Source: Bog-473 sp963745665
GTDB taxonomy: Bacteria; Actinomycetota; Acidimicrobiia; Acidimicrobiales; RAAP-2
DNA: 64,000 nt
Assembly: GCA_963745665.1 (NCBI GenBank)
Contig: CAVUYE010000001.1
Location: forward strand, 558,001-622,000
Direction: 5' to 3'
The notes beneath the pieces are model-generated. The model did no database searches. It was not told the origin of the DNA and saw nothing but the letters and a program-made list of their open reading frames with translations. Below are positions 1 through 11,027 of this stretch, in pieces (positions within the stretch are counted from its first letter, which is position 1; each line of letters begins with the position of its first letter). A program made the translations under genes and the position numbers.

Positions 1-1280
1 ACCTCGTGCACGACGGCTGCGTCGATCATCGCTTCCTTGCCCTTCACGAGGAAGGGCTCCAGACGCGTGAGCACAAGCCTCGACCGGCACCGTGCCAGGA
101 CCGCTTGGCTCACCACCACCTCCTGGGGTCCCGCCCGCTGCATCAGCCGGGCCGCCAGGTTCACCGCGTCTCCCATCACCGTGTACGTCCGTCGGGTCTC
201 GGACCCGAGGTTGCCCACGAAGACCACGCCGCGGTTCACGCCGGCGCGCAGCTCCAGGCCCTGCGTGGCATCGACAATGTCCCGCACGGCACGTACCAGG
301 TGCTCGTCGTCGTTGAGGCCCGCCGTCGGGACGCCGCCGGCGAGGATGAGTTTGCCGCCGTCGCCGTAGACATCGCTGGAGAGCCAATGCACCCCATGGC
401 GTGCCACGGCGGCGGCCGTTGCGTCGGTGAGCTCCTGTAGGAGGGCCCCGAGGCGTTCAGGGCCCTGGCGGGTGATCACCTCGTCGGTGTGCTTGAAGCA
501 GATGAACGCGATGGTGGCCTGGCGATGCTCGCCGACCCCTTGCGCCTCTATCCCGAGTCGCTGCTCCAAAGGAATGAGTCGCTCGAGATCCCCCCTGGCC
601 CAGTCCGATTCGGTCCCGCCGGCCGAGCCCCCAACCGGGTCCGGATTGCGTCGTAGCAGGTAACCCCCCTCTACCGGCGCACCGACGACTCTGTCGGGAA
701 CCCGCTCGGCCACGGTCGGGCTGAGACGAATCTCGCCGGCTTCGGCATTGGACTCGCAGGCAAGCGTCTCCGTGACGTCGGGGCCGGTCAGCAGAAGCTC
801 GCGGTGCACGCCTTGCGGGAGAAAGACGGGGAAGGTGCCGCGATGCAGCCCGATGGAGATGCCGAGCCGGACCGTCCCCCCGTCTCGCATCTGGACCGGC
901 CTGGCGATGAGGGCCCGCATCCCGTGCGATGCCCGGCAGGCCCTGACCGCGTCGCCGTCACCCGTGAAGAGCACGAGCAACGCGTCCCCTCCGAACTTGA
1001 TGACGTCCCCGCCTTCTTCAAGACAGATGCGGATCATGGAGTCGAAGCACGAGTTCAAGAGGTCAGTGAGCTCCTCGGCACCGCGCCGGCCCATGGAGGA
1101 AAGCTGCTCGGTGAGACGCGTGAATCCCGAGATATCGGCGGAGACGAGCGTGCCCGGAACCAGGTGGCACGTCTCGTTCGGGCGGCGACCGATCCACTCG
1201 GCCGCCAGCCGCGGCACGTAGGGGCGTAGGGTGCCCGGCTCTGGGTCGGGAGAAAGCTCTGAAGGTGCCGCCAGCGTCAC
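1..1280 (-). CDS. Class III adenylate/guanylate cyclase with two cyclase domains (C-terminus off the window)
   Basis: About 426 residues are visible, read leftward off the edge. Two class III nucleotide cyclase homology domains are present. The first, about residues 43-190, has the metal-site pattern SADISGFTRL and later KFGGDALLVLF. The second, about 250-420, contains YGDGGKLILAG and the typical RRTYTVMGDAVNLAARL. Proteins with this tandem arrangement usually continue into an AAA ATPase and TPR region, which would lie beyond the edge. The product would make cAMP or cGMP from ATP or GTP in the cytosol. The second domain lacks an obvious first metal Asp (IAFICFKH), so it may be a degenerate partner of the first. 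I chose the GTG at 1278-1280 because a GGGAGG purine tract lies just upstream. Its stop is out of view. Confidence 0.85.
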   Translation of the reverse strand, partial: MTLAAPSELSPDPEPGTLRPYVPRLAAEWIGRRPNETCHLVPGTLVSADISGFTRLTEQLSSMGRRGAEELTDLLNSCFDSMIRICLEEGGDVIKFGGDALLVLFTGDGDAVRACRASHGMRALIARPVQMRDGGTVRLGISIGLHRGTFPVFLPQGVHRELLLTGPDVTETLACESNAEAGEIRLSPTVAERVPDRVVGAPVEGGYLLRRNPDPVGGSAGGTESDWARGDLERLIPLEQRLGIEAQGVGEHRQATIAFICFKHTDEVITRQGPERLGALLQELTDATAAAVARHGVHWLSSDVYGDGGKLILAGGVPTAGLNDDEHLVRAVRDIVDATQGLELRAGVNRGVVFVGNLGSETRRTYTVMGDAVNLAARLMQRAGPQEVVVSQAVLARCRSRLVLTRLEPFLVKGKEAMIDAAVVHE

Positions 1281-1315
1281 TCCCTCCCTCTTACTGCAGC
1301 CTCGGGCCCATTCTT

Positions 1316-4300
1316 TCAGGATTTCACGGTGAAGCTCAGCGGGTGGGTGACGGGGTCTCCGGTGACCGAGACGTTGAGCACGTGGCTGCCGCTTGTCAGC
1401 CCGCTCGTCGACATGGCGTAGGCGTACACCTTGAAGAACGACGACCAGGCGAAGGTGGATCCCGCCTTCAATGTCTTGGTGCCGTCGATGTTGAGCGCCG
1501 TAATGGCGAGACTCGACGATCCGACGTTGGTTCCGCTGTAATTGCAGAGCGTCACGGAGAAGATGACGGCGATGCCCAATGGCTCGATGGGGCCGATGAA
1601 GTTGCAGAGCTTATAGGTCACCACGTACGTGTAGGTCTGCGCCGTGGTCACGCCGGCTTTCGAAATCGCGGTCACCGTGATGGTGTGTGATCCAACCTGG
1701 GTGGTCGGCAACGTACCGCCGCTCGACAGGGTCGTCGTGCCCGTCACGGCGCTGCACGAGGAGATCCCCGATACCGGGTCGGCGCAGCCGAAGGTGGCCG
1801 CCTCAGGTTGGTTGAGCACGTACACCGCGTTCTTGGTCGGGTTGGTGATTGAGACGGTGGGCGCCGTGTCGTCGATCTTGACATTCTTGATCGGGCCCGC
1901 GGTGGCGCAGTTGTCCACGTTGTCGCACACCGACACCGAGTTGGTCGAGACGCTCGGGTTGCTGGTCCCCGCCGCAATGGGCGGCGTCGTCAGCGTGATC
2001 GTGGCCTGGGAGGGAATGGCGAGGCCCGAGCCGGAGTCACTCGCCGTGCAGGTGAACGAGACCGTTCCGGCGTGCCAGTTGGAGTCCGCCGACGGGCACG
2101 AGACGGCCGGCACTGTGGTGTCGACCTTGGTCGTCACCGTGGCCGTGCTGATGTTGCCGACGGCGTCGGTGGCCGTGATCGTGTACGTGGTGATGCCCGA
2201 CGGCGGGGTGATCGGCCCGGTGACCGGAGTCGCAGCCCCGCCGGCGACCTGGAAGGTCAGCGAGGCCAGGCCCGATTGTGCGTCGGTCGCGCTGACGGTC
2301 AGCTTGGTGCCTCCGCTCATCCACCCGTTGCCCGAGTGTGGTGCGCTGACGGAGCTCGTGATGGTCGGCGCCGTGGTGTCGACCTTGGTCGTCACCGTGG
2401 CCGTGCTGGTGTTGCCGACGGCGTCGGTGGCCGTGATCGTGTACGTGGTGATGCCCGACGGCGGAGTGATCGGCCCGGTGACCAGGGTCGGGGACCCGCC
2501 CCCTACCTGGTAGGTGAGCGAGGCCAAGCCGGATCCGGCGTCCGACGCGCTGACGGTCAGCTTGGTGCCTGCGCTCGTCCACCCGTTGGCCGAGTGTGGT
2601 GCGCTGACGGAACTCGTGATGGTCGGCGCCTGGTTGTCGATCTTGACGTTCGAAATCGGGCCCGCGGTGACGCAGGTGCCCACGTTGTTACAGACCTGCA
2701 CTGAGGTCGTCGAGGCGTCCGGGTTGGTGGTACCCCCGGGCGCGGACGCCGTGAGCGTGACGGTGGCCTGGGTGCCTGCCTGATTGAGCACGACGCCGGT
2801 CTGGTTGGCGGCCAGGCCCGAGCCGGAATCGCTCGCCGTGCATGTGAACGAGACCGTGCCCTTATGCCAGTTCGTGTCCGCCGACGGACAGTTCACCGTC
2901 GGCGGCGCGTTGTCGATCATGACGCCAGTGATCGGCCCGGCGGTGACGCAGGTGCCCACGTTGTTACAGACCTGCACTGAGTTCGTCGAGGCGTCAGGGT
3001 TGGTGGTACCCCCGGGCGCGGACGCCGTGAGCGTGACGGTGGCCTGGGTGCCTGACTGATTCGACAGCAGGACGCCGGTCTGATTGGCGGCCACGCCCGA
3101 GCCGGAGTCGGTCACCGTGCACGTGAACGAGACCGTTCCGGTGTGCCAGCTGGTGCCGGCTGACGGACAGTTGATCGCTGGTGCGGTCTTGTCGATCATG
3201 AAGCCGGTGATGGCCGGGATCGGCGTGCAGTTCCCGACGTTGTCGCAGAGCTGTCCTGACGAGGTCGACGCATTGGAGGTCGCGGTCCCGGCCGGCACCG
3301 AGGTGCGCAACGTGACGCTGCCCGTGCTCGACGTCCCGCCCGCGATGTCCGACTGCGTGTCGGTGCCGGTGCAGGTCACACCCTGGTCGGCGGAGAACCA
3401 GGTGGTCGGGGCCACGGCGGGGGTGCACATGATGCTGCTCGGCGCCGTGTTGTCGACCTGAGTCGTGATGGTGGCCGTGCTCGTATTGCCGAGGAAGTCC
3501 GTCGCCGTCACGTCGTACGTCGTGATGCCCGATGGCGGTGTGATCGGCCCCGTGACCGGGGTCGCGGCACCGCCACCTGTCTGGTAGGTGAGCGAGGCCA
3601 CACCCGATCCGGCGTCGGACGCGCTGATGCTCAGCGTGGTGCCTCCGCTCGTCCACCCGTTGCCCGAGTGCGGTGCGCTGACGGAGCTCGTGATGGTCGG
3701 CGGCGTGGTGTCGATCTTCACTACCTGGCTTCTCTGGTTGCCGGGGTCCGACGCCGTGATGAAATGCGTCCCGTCGCCTGTCACCGTGAACGAGCCCTGC
3801 CCGTTGGTGCCGAGGGAGATGGTCTGGGAACTGCCGCCGTCGACCTGGTAGGTCACGGTGGCGCCGGGGGCTCCGCTGAACGTCACGACGACCGGGCCGT
3901 CGTAGAAGCCTTGGTACGTGGTCTCCGCGCTCTGTGCCGGGGACAACGAGGCGCTCAGGCCGCCCAGTCCGGTGCTCTGGACCTGGCTCTCCGGAACCTG
4001 CGTGAACTCGACGCCCTTGTTGGAGTCCATGGCGACGTTCCCGTCCCCGTCGACCGCCTGGACGATGTAGTCGATCTGCCCGCTGGCTGGGGCGGGACCG
4101 CCGCCCGTCCAGGCGCCGTCAGCGCCCTGGCTCAGGCTGACCGGCGTCCAGGTGCCGGGGTCGGTGGAGTCGGTGAAGAGCACGAGCACCTCTTTGACCG
4201 GAGCGCCACCGGGCGCGGCGGCGGTCACCACGTTGAAGGCGGCCGTCGACCCGCTGACCACTCCCGTCGCCTCGTCGATGGTCGGCGGCGTGAACTGCGT

Positions 4301-7300
4301 GTCCGAGGGCGGCGTGTACTCAACGTTCGCCGAGATGTTGGTGAAGAGCCGCTGGTTCCCTGTGCCGGGGTTGTTGGGATCCGGGATGAACTGTCCGGTG
4401 ATGAGATCGACCGCCTGGTGGGTCACGGGTGCGCCGGTCGCGTTGAAGAGTTGGTAGGTCGCCACTCGTTGGAGCGTGGCCGGGAACGAGGTCTCGTACT
4501 GTGAGATCTGGTTCTCCGGCCCGGAGCTGTCGCTGTCCGCCTCGGCGATCGACGGGGTGAAGTCGCCATGGTCGGTCGAGGTCAGCCCCGTGATGAGCGC
4601 ACCGTGTGCCACCGATGCGAGCCCGCCGGTGGCTCCCGGGATGGTGACGTCGATGCTGCTCAGCGGCTCAATGGGGAACCCGGCCGTGGTCTGCTCCAAC
4701 GTCGAGTTGTTGACCTCGTAGTAGGTCCCACCCTCAGGCGGCGTGACCGTGCCGAGCTGGTTGGGATTGGTGCCGACGCTCTGGTTGAGGCTGATCGGAG
4801 CCGTCTGCAGACCGGTAGCCGGGTCCTGCCCGAGGGACAGCGGCGTGGTCGCCGACGCCGAGTTGGCGACCGGCTTGGCCAACCCGCTGAGCGTGTAGTT
4901 CGGCATGCCGTAGTAGGTGGACTCCATGTCCGCCTTGAGGTCGTAGGGATCGAGCACGCCGCTCTGTGCCGCGTACAGCTGCTTGGCTTCGGAGAGCGCG
5001 TCGCCGATGGAGACCGACCCGTTCAGGTTCTGGGCGAAGAGGCCCATGAGCTTGGCCGAGTACGAGATGTACTGGTCGTTGGCATAGCCGTAGCCCGTGT
5101 TGCCCACCCAGATGGCGCCCTCGTCGGCGAAGGTCGAGGCCCACGAGTCGACGCCCCCCGGAACGACGTTGGACACCTCATTGGTCGGGATCTCGAGGCC
5201 CGAGTGACAGCCCAGGGAGAAGAGGAGTCGTTCCTGGGTGATCTCGTTGCCGGCGTCGGCAGCGCGCACGCCGCTGGTGTCCAGAATCTGGGTGGGATCC
5301 CCGGTCTCGTCTCCATTGGCCGACAAGAGCCGGCTGAAGTCGAAGTGCCCGTTGAACGAGACGATGTCCGGCGCATTTTTCGGACTGGTCGGGGTCCCGC
5401 CGTCGATGGCATTCAGAAGGTCGGATGTGGTCCAAGAATCGCTGATCAGACTCTGGACGTTGGCGGCACCGAGCGGACCACTCAGCGAGGCCGCGACCGC
5501 GTTGGCCGCCTGGGTCACGAAGTCGTAGCCGGTGGAAAGTGCCGACGTGGCGGTGAGCTGGCCGTTGCTGCTCTGGAACCGCGACAGTGCGTTGTCGATC
5601 TGCGTCGGCGTCTCGACGAGGCGCCCGATGGCCAGCGACGGCGTGTACAGGGTCTGGCCGCCCACGCCGAGCGGGTCCGGTGACGCGTAGGGGTCATCGC
5701 TCAGGAAATACCCCTGGCTCAGCGCCGACGAAAGCTGGTCGCTGATGCCGGGGAACGTGCTGGCGGCGTAGTCGGCCTCGTTGTCGGAGACCGTCATGTC
5801 AGGCACACGACCCATGGGGATCTGGTCGTCTGCGCCGATGATCACGATGTTGGCAATGGTGGGATAGGCAGCCTCGAGGCCGCGCACCGTGGCGCTGATG
5901 TCACTCACCACCTGGTTGGCGGCCTGGACCGAGCACGCGTTGGCGTCCCACGCGCTGTAGCCCGCCGCCGTCTGCGCATTCCCCTCGACGGGCACGATGG
6001 CGCCCACCATGCCGCCCGCTCCACTGTTGATGGTGGAGGTCAGCTGCTGGAGGACGTCGTTGACACCGGGCTGGCCGCCGCCCGACGACGACTGGCCGTA
6101 GGCGTCGTAGAGGCGGTCGGGGTCGACCAGGAACAGCGTGTTGACGTTGGCCGGTGGGGCTTGGACGGACCATCCGCTCGACGCGCTCCAGGTCTCCGTC
6201 AGCGGCTGGCCGGCAGCGGGCACCGCCACGTTCTGCGTCAGGGCGTCGTTGGCGTAGGTGTTCGGCACCGAACACGACGGCGACGCCGCGGTCTCGATGA
6301 GCTCGGACCGCAGCACGTACGGAGCGGTGGTGCTGTAGGCCCCGTTGTACCCGCTGATCTGGACGAGGTAGGTGCCGCCCGTCAGCGCCGGCGTTGTGAT
6401 CTCTTCGGGGGTCAGGCCTCGGTTGGCCGATATCGCCTCGACGGGCAAGGTGGCGAGAAGCGGCAGCGTCCCGGCGTCCGGTGCGTCCTGTTGGCCGCCG
6501 GAGGACTGGTCGGCCGGGGGCGTCTCGGTCACCCCTGCCGTGTTCTGCGTCGGATTGCTCGAGAGCTCGGTGGTCGGAGGGCCGTACAGGACCATGTCGT
6601 AGTCGGCCGGGAGGTCGGACAGGTCGAGGGAGAGCGCGTCCCCAGCTGGCACGTTGATGTCCCAGTAAGCAGAGACGTTCGGCGCCGAGAGGAAGGACGC
6701 ATTCAGCGAGTCGGGCTGCAACGTCGACGGCGTCGTGGCCGAACCGTTCCCTCCAAAGGGATCGGTAACGTTGACCGACGCGTTCGCCGACGAACTTCCG
6801 CCGGTCGCCAGCGAGGCCGTCACGCTCACCTGCTGTGCACCCAGGACCTCGTTCGGCCGGACGTCGACCGAGTAGGTGTCGGTGCCCGTCGAATTGCCGG
6901 GAGTGGCGGTCAGGGTGGAGCCCGACACGGCCGGATCCGGCGACGGCTGGCCGTCGAACAGGGCCGAGCCCGGCATCAGCGAGAAGCCGGCCGGGACCGT
7001 GAAGACGTCCGTCAGGCCGACAGGACCGTTGGCCACCGTCGTGGTCGCGGTCAGCGTCAACTCGCCGCCCCCCGTCGATGCCGCAGCAAGACCTGGCGTC
7101 GCCAGGTTCACGTCCTGCCAGGGGTAGGTGGACTGGGGCACCAGGCCCGCCAGCAGGTCACCGAAGTAGAGGCCGTTGAGGGCGGACGGGTCGTTGGAGG
7201 TGATGGCATCGATGAACTGGGCGATCGTGGTGCCAGAGTCGACCTCCTCGGCAGTGAGGAGGTCGGCCAGCGTGGTCGTGTCGGTGTACCCGTTGGTGAT

Positions 7301-10073
7301 GGCGGCCTCGATCTCGGCGACGGTCGTCGTCGAGTCGTAGCCCGAGACGTCGGAGAGCACCGCGTTGGGCAGGATGGCCAAATCGGCCTGCGCTTGGGCC
7401 AGCGTGTCGGTGGCGCAGTTGTCCGGCGTGAGGGAGCAGTTGACGATGCTGGCCACGTTCGGGATCGCGCTGAGTGCGATCTGGCCCAACGGGATCAGAC
7501 CGGTGGTGCCGTCCGAGAGCGGAATGTCCTCTGCCATGTTGATGTCCGTGAGCGGAATGGAGCCCAGCGCGATGGAGCCCGTGTTCACCTGGTCGATGGG
7601 GAGGGTCGCGAACTTGAGGGTGGCGAACTTGAGGGTGGCGAACTTGAGCGTGGCGAGTTTGAGGGTTCCCAGGCCCGTGTCGTTGAGGTCGGTACCGGCG
7701 AGCGAGAGGGCACCGACAGGAGACGCGTCGACCGTCGACGATTGGAGGGGGACGCTGTTGAGCGGGATGGAGGCCAGGGGCACGCCCGAAATCCCGAGGG
7801 AGAGCACGGTGACGTTGGCTGCGTCGGTGGTGTCGGTGTCGCTGGTGATGCCGAAGTCGCTGCAGGGCCACTGCACGCCGGCGAGGTCGTTGCACCAGTC
7901 TGTGAGCGTCTGATCCTCGTTGACGCTCCCGTCCGAATTGAGGTCGGCGCTGCTCAGCGGAATCTCGTCGATCGACGTCCCTCCAAGGGCGTAGGCCGCC
8001 ACCGGGAGCGCGCCGAGCGGCGACCCACTGACGTCGATGTCCGAGAGCGGCAGTGCGTTGAGGCGGGCCGCCGGGTTCGAGTTATCGGGAGCGTCGGAGC
8101 CGGTCGTGTTGAGGACGTTCTGAAGGCTGACAGACTGGAGAGGGAAGTTCGCATACTGCGAGCCGGCGAGAATGCCCTGCCAATCGGTACAGGCCGATCC
8201 CGCGCATCCGTCGGGGTAGGTCACACCGATGTTGGAGAGCAAGTCCTGCGACAGCGGCGCAACCCTCTGCGAACCGATGGTAAGGGTGGCGAACTTCAGG
8301 GTGGCGAACTTGAGGGTGGCGAACTTGAGGGTGGCGAACTTGAGGGTGGCGAACTTGAGGGTGGCGAACTTGAGGGTGGCCATCTTCGTCGAGGCGATCG
8401 CCGCGTTGGGGCTGCCGCTCAGCCCGGTCGAGCTCGAGCCGGTGGTGGACGTCTGCTGTGTCACCGACGGCAGGCTGCCGTTGTTGTCCAACCCGATGGT
8501 GCCGATGCCGGCGGCCGCGCTCGGCACCGACGCCGACAGCGTGACCTGCTGCAGCGTGGCGGGAAGGCTCACTCCGGTCCCCGCGTCGGTCGCCGTCGCC
8601 GAGGTGCCGTCGTTCGACGAGACCTTCACCGAGGCGCTCAGGGCACCGGGCGCGGTGGAAGCGGTTTGGGCCACGGTTGCGGGCAGCGTGACCGGCGGTA
8701 GCGTCGTCCCCGCAGCGACCGACGTGGTGTACGTGCAGGTGACCACTTGCCCTGCGGTCGCACATGACCAGCCGGTCCCGGTTGCCGTGCCTGGGGTGAC
8801 ACCGCTCGGCAGCGTGGTGGTCATGCTGACGGGGTCGACCTCGTTGCTCCCCGCGGCGACGCCGCCCGTGACCGTGTAGTTGACCGTGCCGGGCACCTGC
8901 AGACGCCCGTTGTCGCTGTCGCTGATCGCTGCGGTCAGCACGGGCACCGGCTGCAAGGTGCTCACAACCACGTTCGAGACCTCGTGGTTGTCGGTGAGCG
9001 CGCCGGTCGACCCGACCCAACCGAAGCCCAACTGATAGGGGACGCCCGTGGAAGGGTTGACCCAGCCGGCGGGGTACAGGGCACTCGGCGTACTCGGAAT
9101 GCCGCCGTTCGCCACGGTCGGGAGCGCGCCGGCATAGAACTGGGCCGAGCCGCCGATCGGCGTCCAGGCCACTCCGTAGTCCCCGCTCGGGACGGTGTCA
9201 CCGGTGAACGCGCTCGTCGGTCATGCTGACGGGGCCGCTGGTCGTGTTGATGACCACTTCGACGGGCACCGCGGACCCGGCCCGGGTGCTCCCGTGGAGC
9301 GGCTGGGAACCGCCGGCGACGGCCGAGCTGTTCAGGGGGCAGTAGCCCACTCCACCGTTGCCGGGGCCCCGCACGACCACCTGACCGGGATTCGCGCCCG
9401 TGTCCCACGAGGGATCGGTACAGCCGGAGCCGTCCGCCCCGGGGTTCGAAAAGTTCCCGTACACGTCGAGACCGACCCCGAGGTACCCGAAGGCCAAACC
9501 CTCGGCCCCGGAACCTTGCCCCGAGGCGTAGCCGAGGGAACCCCCCGGCTGCCCGATGACTGTTGGCGCCGCCGGATTCGCGGGGTTCTCCGCGGCCAGC
9601 ACGAAGCCGATCCCGTCTGCACCATCACCGCCCCATTGGTAACTCTCGAAGGTGGCGTCCAGGCCACTCGAGGCCGGGACGCTCGATGTCATGACCCCGC
9701 CCTCTTGGCCGTCCTGAGCGTCAGTCAGACGGAGGACACCCGCGCCCGGCGAGTCCACCGCGGGGTTCGCACAACCGGGGATCGGCTGCTGTTGACTCGC
9801 GGCGGCGGTGCCGGCGGTGAGGCAGGCGCCGTTGGTGTACGGGCTCGGCGCCGCCGGCTCGACCCACGAAGACGGTGCTGCGACGTTCGCCCCACTGAAC
9901 GTCTCGGAGATCACGGGCGTCTCCGCCGCGCCCGCCTGCGGGCTGGCGGGCGCAATCACCAGAGCGGCGAGGAGCAACGGCACCGACAACGCGCACGCCA
10001 CCCAGCCCGCCGGTCGACGCAACCCCCGTCGGGCGTCTCGACCGAACCATCCGGCACCTCGGACAGTTGTCAT
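1316..10073 (-). CDS. Giant secreted lectin / gingipain-like (C25) protein with pentapeptide and Ig-like repeats, one frameshift
   Basis: The start is ATG at 10071-10073 with GGAG upstream. An Arg-rich n-region and a hydrophobic segment ending near AGAAET form a signal peptide. Residues to about 287 look like an L-type lectin sandwich. The reading frame then breaks near 9205-9220, and the continuation (DYGVAWTP...) runs to the stop at 1316. Removing one base joins both parts into about 2,900 residues. Downstream come blocks of ATLKF repeats, a pre-peptidase-like region, and a C25/gingipain-type domain with FNGH (His codon 5345-5347) and LGCHSG (Cys codon 5207-5209). A long run of Ig-like repeats of two alternating types ends the protein. 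The role is probably a surface or secreted cysteine endopeptidase with glycan binding; substrate unknown. The C-terminus shows no sorting signal I recognise. Either the frameshift is a sequencing error or the gene is split in this strain. Confidence 0.8.
2030..3700 (-). repeat. Tandem Ig-like repeat modules with high DNA identity
   Basis: Within the giant protein gene, two module types recur. One is marked by ITSSVSAPHSGNGW and ends TTYTITATDAVGN. The other is marked by a conserved Cys pair around NCPSA...W..GTVSFTCTASDSGSGLA. Long stretches around 2160-2240 and 2400-2480, and around 2700-2770 and 2975-3050, are nearly identical in DNA. This points to recent duplication or gene conversion. 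Confidence 0.8.
7603..7662 (-). repeat. 15-bp tandem repeats, 4 units (ATLKF pentapeptides, block 2)
   Basis: Four 15-bp units of the type GGGTGGCGAACTTGA (plus-strand reading) encode consecutive ATLKF-type pentapeptides on the minus strand. Units 2 and 3 are identical and the outer ones are degenerate. Confidence 0.9.
8284..8388 (-). repeat. 15-bp tandem repeats, 6 units plus one degenerate (ATLKF pentapeptides, block 1)
   Basis: Six near-identical 15-bp units (GGGTGGCGAACTTGA) followed by a seventh degenerate unit encode six ATLKF pentapeptides and one variant. The unit length equals five codons, so copy-number change keeps the reading frame. This marks it as a potential contraction/expansion locus. 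Confidence 0.95.
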
Positions 10074-10379
10074 GATTCGTCTCCGTTCCCCGGTGTGCTG
10101 AACGAGGTCAAATGCGCTCGCCAACGCCCGTTCAGGTGCACAGCTTGGGTGATGAACGGTCGTTCCGCAACAGACAAACAAGCGCACGTTGCAGCGGCGT
10201 GACAAGCGGGTGAACGCCGGACGAACCTGCTTGGTCCATCGGACCGGGCCGCCCGCCACAACCCCCGGTAAAACCGGCATTGCCGCAGGTCGTAGGGGTC
10301 TTTCTCCTGGCGTTCGCCCTGATCACACTCGCGCGCCGTCGTCGGCAGTGTCCCCCGGCGGGCCTTCCCCGCGGGTCTC
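10074..10379. other. Intergenic region, no gene seen
   Basis: This 306-bp gap lies between the tetR stop and the start of the giant secreted protein, both on the minus strand. It should contain the promoter and leader of the secreted protein gene. I see a usable Shine-Dalgarno (GGAG) immediately before 10073. I see no convincing sigma-70 hexamers, RNA gene or strong terminator. Confidence 0.5.
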
Positions 10380-11027
10380 TCAGCGCCGGCGCAGTACCCG
10401 GTCGAGCTGGGAGACGGTCAAGGGCGGCTGGGAATTGCCTGGGTGGCCCGGGCGGAGACCGTCCAAAGCGAACTCGAGAAACCGCAGTGAGGGCTTGGAT
10501 GACTTCGTGTCGCAGACGTCGGCGATCGACCGGACGGCCATGAGCACCACCACGATGTCAGGCACCACGATGTCGGGACGCACCGATCCCGCACGCTGGC
10601 TTCGGACGAGGATCTCCTCCAGCAGCGGAGCCGTCTCGCCGAGTCCCGTCCCGCTCGTCCGCCACGGCGCCGCCGAGATCGTTGCTCGCCAGCAGCTCGG
10701 GACCGCGATGCAGCGGCGCACGAATTCGAAGACCCCTTCTTCGGCCGACACATCGGTGAGTACTGCCTCGGCGATCTGGCGCTTGCGCACTTGCGCGGCC
10801 TCAACCACGGCGTCGAGAAGGTCGGCCTTGTTCGGGAACCGACGATAGAGGGTGCCGACCCCGACGTCGGCCCGCAGAGCGATCTCCTCCATGGAGGCCT
10901 CGTACCCATGCTCAGCGAAGACGTCGCGGGCCGCCACCAGAATGCGGCTCAGGTTGACCTCGGCGTCCCGCCGCAGCGGCCGCTCCACGATCTCGACCCC
11001 GGCGCGGGGGGCGGTGCTCGGCGTCAC
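10380..11027 (-). CDS. TetR/AcrR family transcriptional repressor
   Basis: 215 residues. The N-terminal TetR helix-turn-helix spans about residues 24-72 and includes ILVAARDVFAEHGYEASM and the recognition segment VGVGTLYRRFPNKADLL. The C-terminal ligand domain is variable, as usual. The gene starts inside the stop of the upstream MFS gene (ATGA overlap at 11024-11027), so both are co-transcribed. It probably represses the two divergent MFS exporters, because two inverted repeats of the form CGGAA-N7-TTCCG lie between them (12513-12563). The inducer is unknown but is probably a compound the pumps export. Confidence 0.93.
   Translation of the reverse strand: MTPSTAPRAGVEIVERPLRRDAEVNLSRILVAARDVFAEHGYEASMEEIALRADVGVGTLYRRFPNKADLLDAVVEAAQVRKRQIAEAVLTDVSAEEGVFEFVRRCIAVPSCWRATISAAPWRTSGTGLGETAPLLEEILVRSQRAGSVRPDIVVPDIVVVLMAVRSIADVCDTKSSKPSLRFLEFALDGLRPGHPGNSQPPLTVSQLDRVLRRR

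Noticed and set aside
8284..8388. Short regular repeats resembling a CRISPR array
   Set aside because: Units are 15 bp, contiguous without spacers, and in frame within a gene. No cas genes nearby.
6161..8701. An 846-residue plus-strand frame opposite the giant secreted protein
   Set aside because: Arg/Gly-rich shadow. Its GGELEGGELEGG repeats are only the antisense reading of the ATLKF units.
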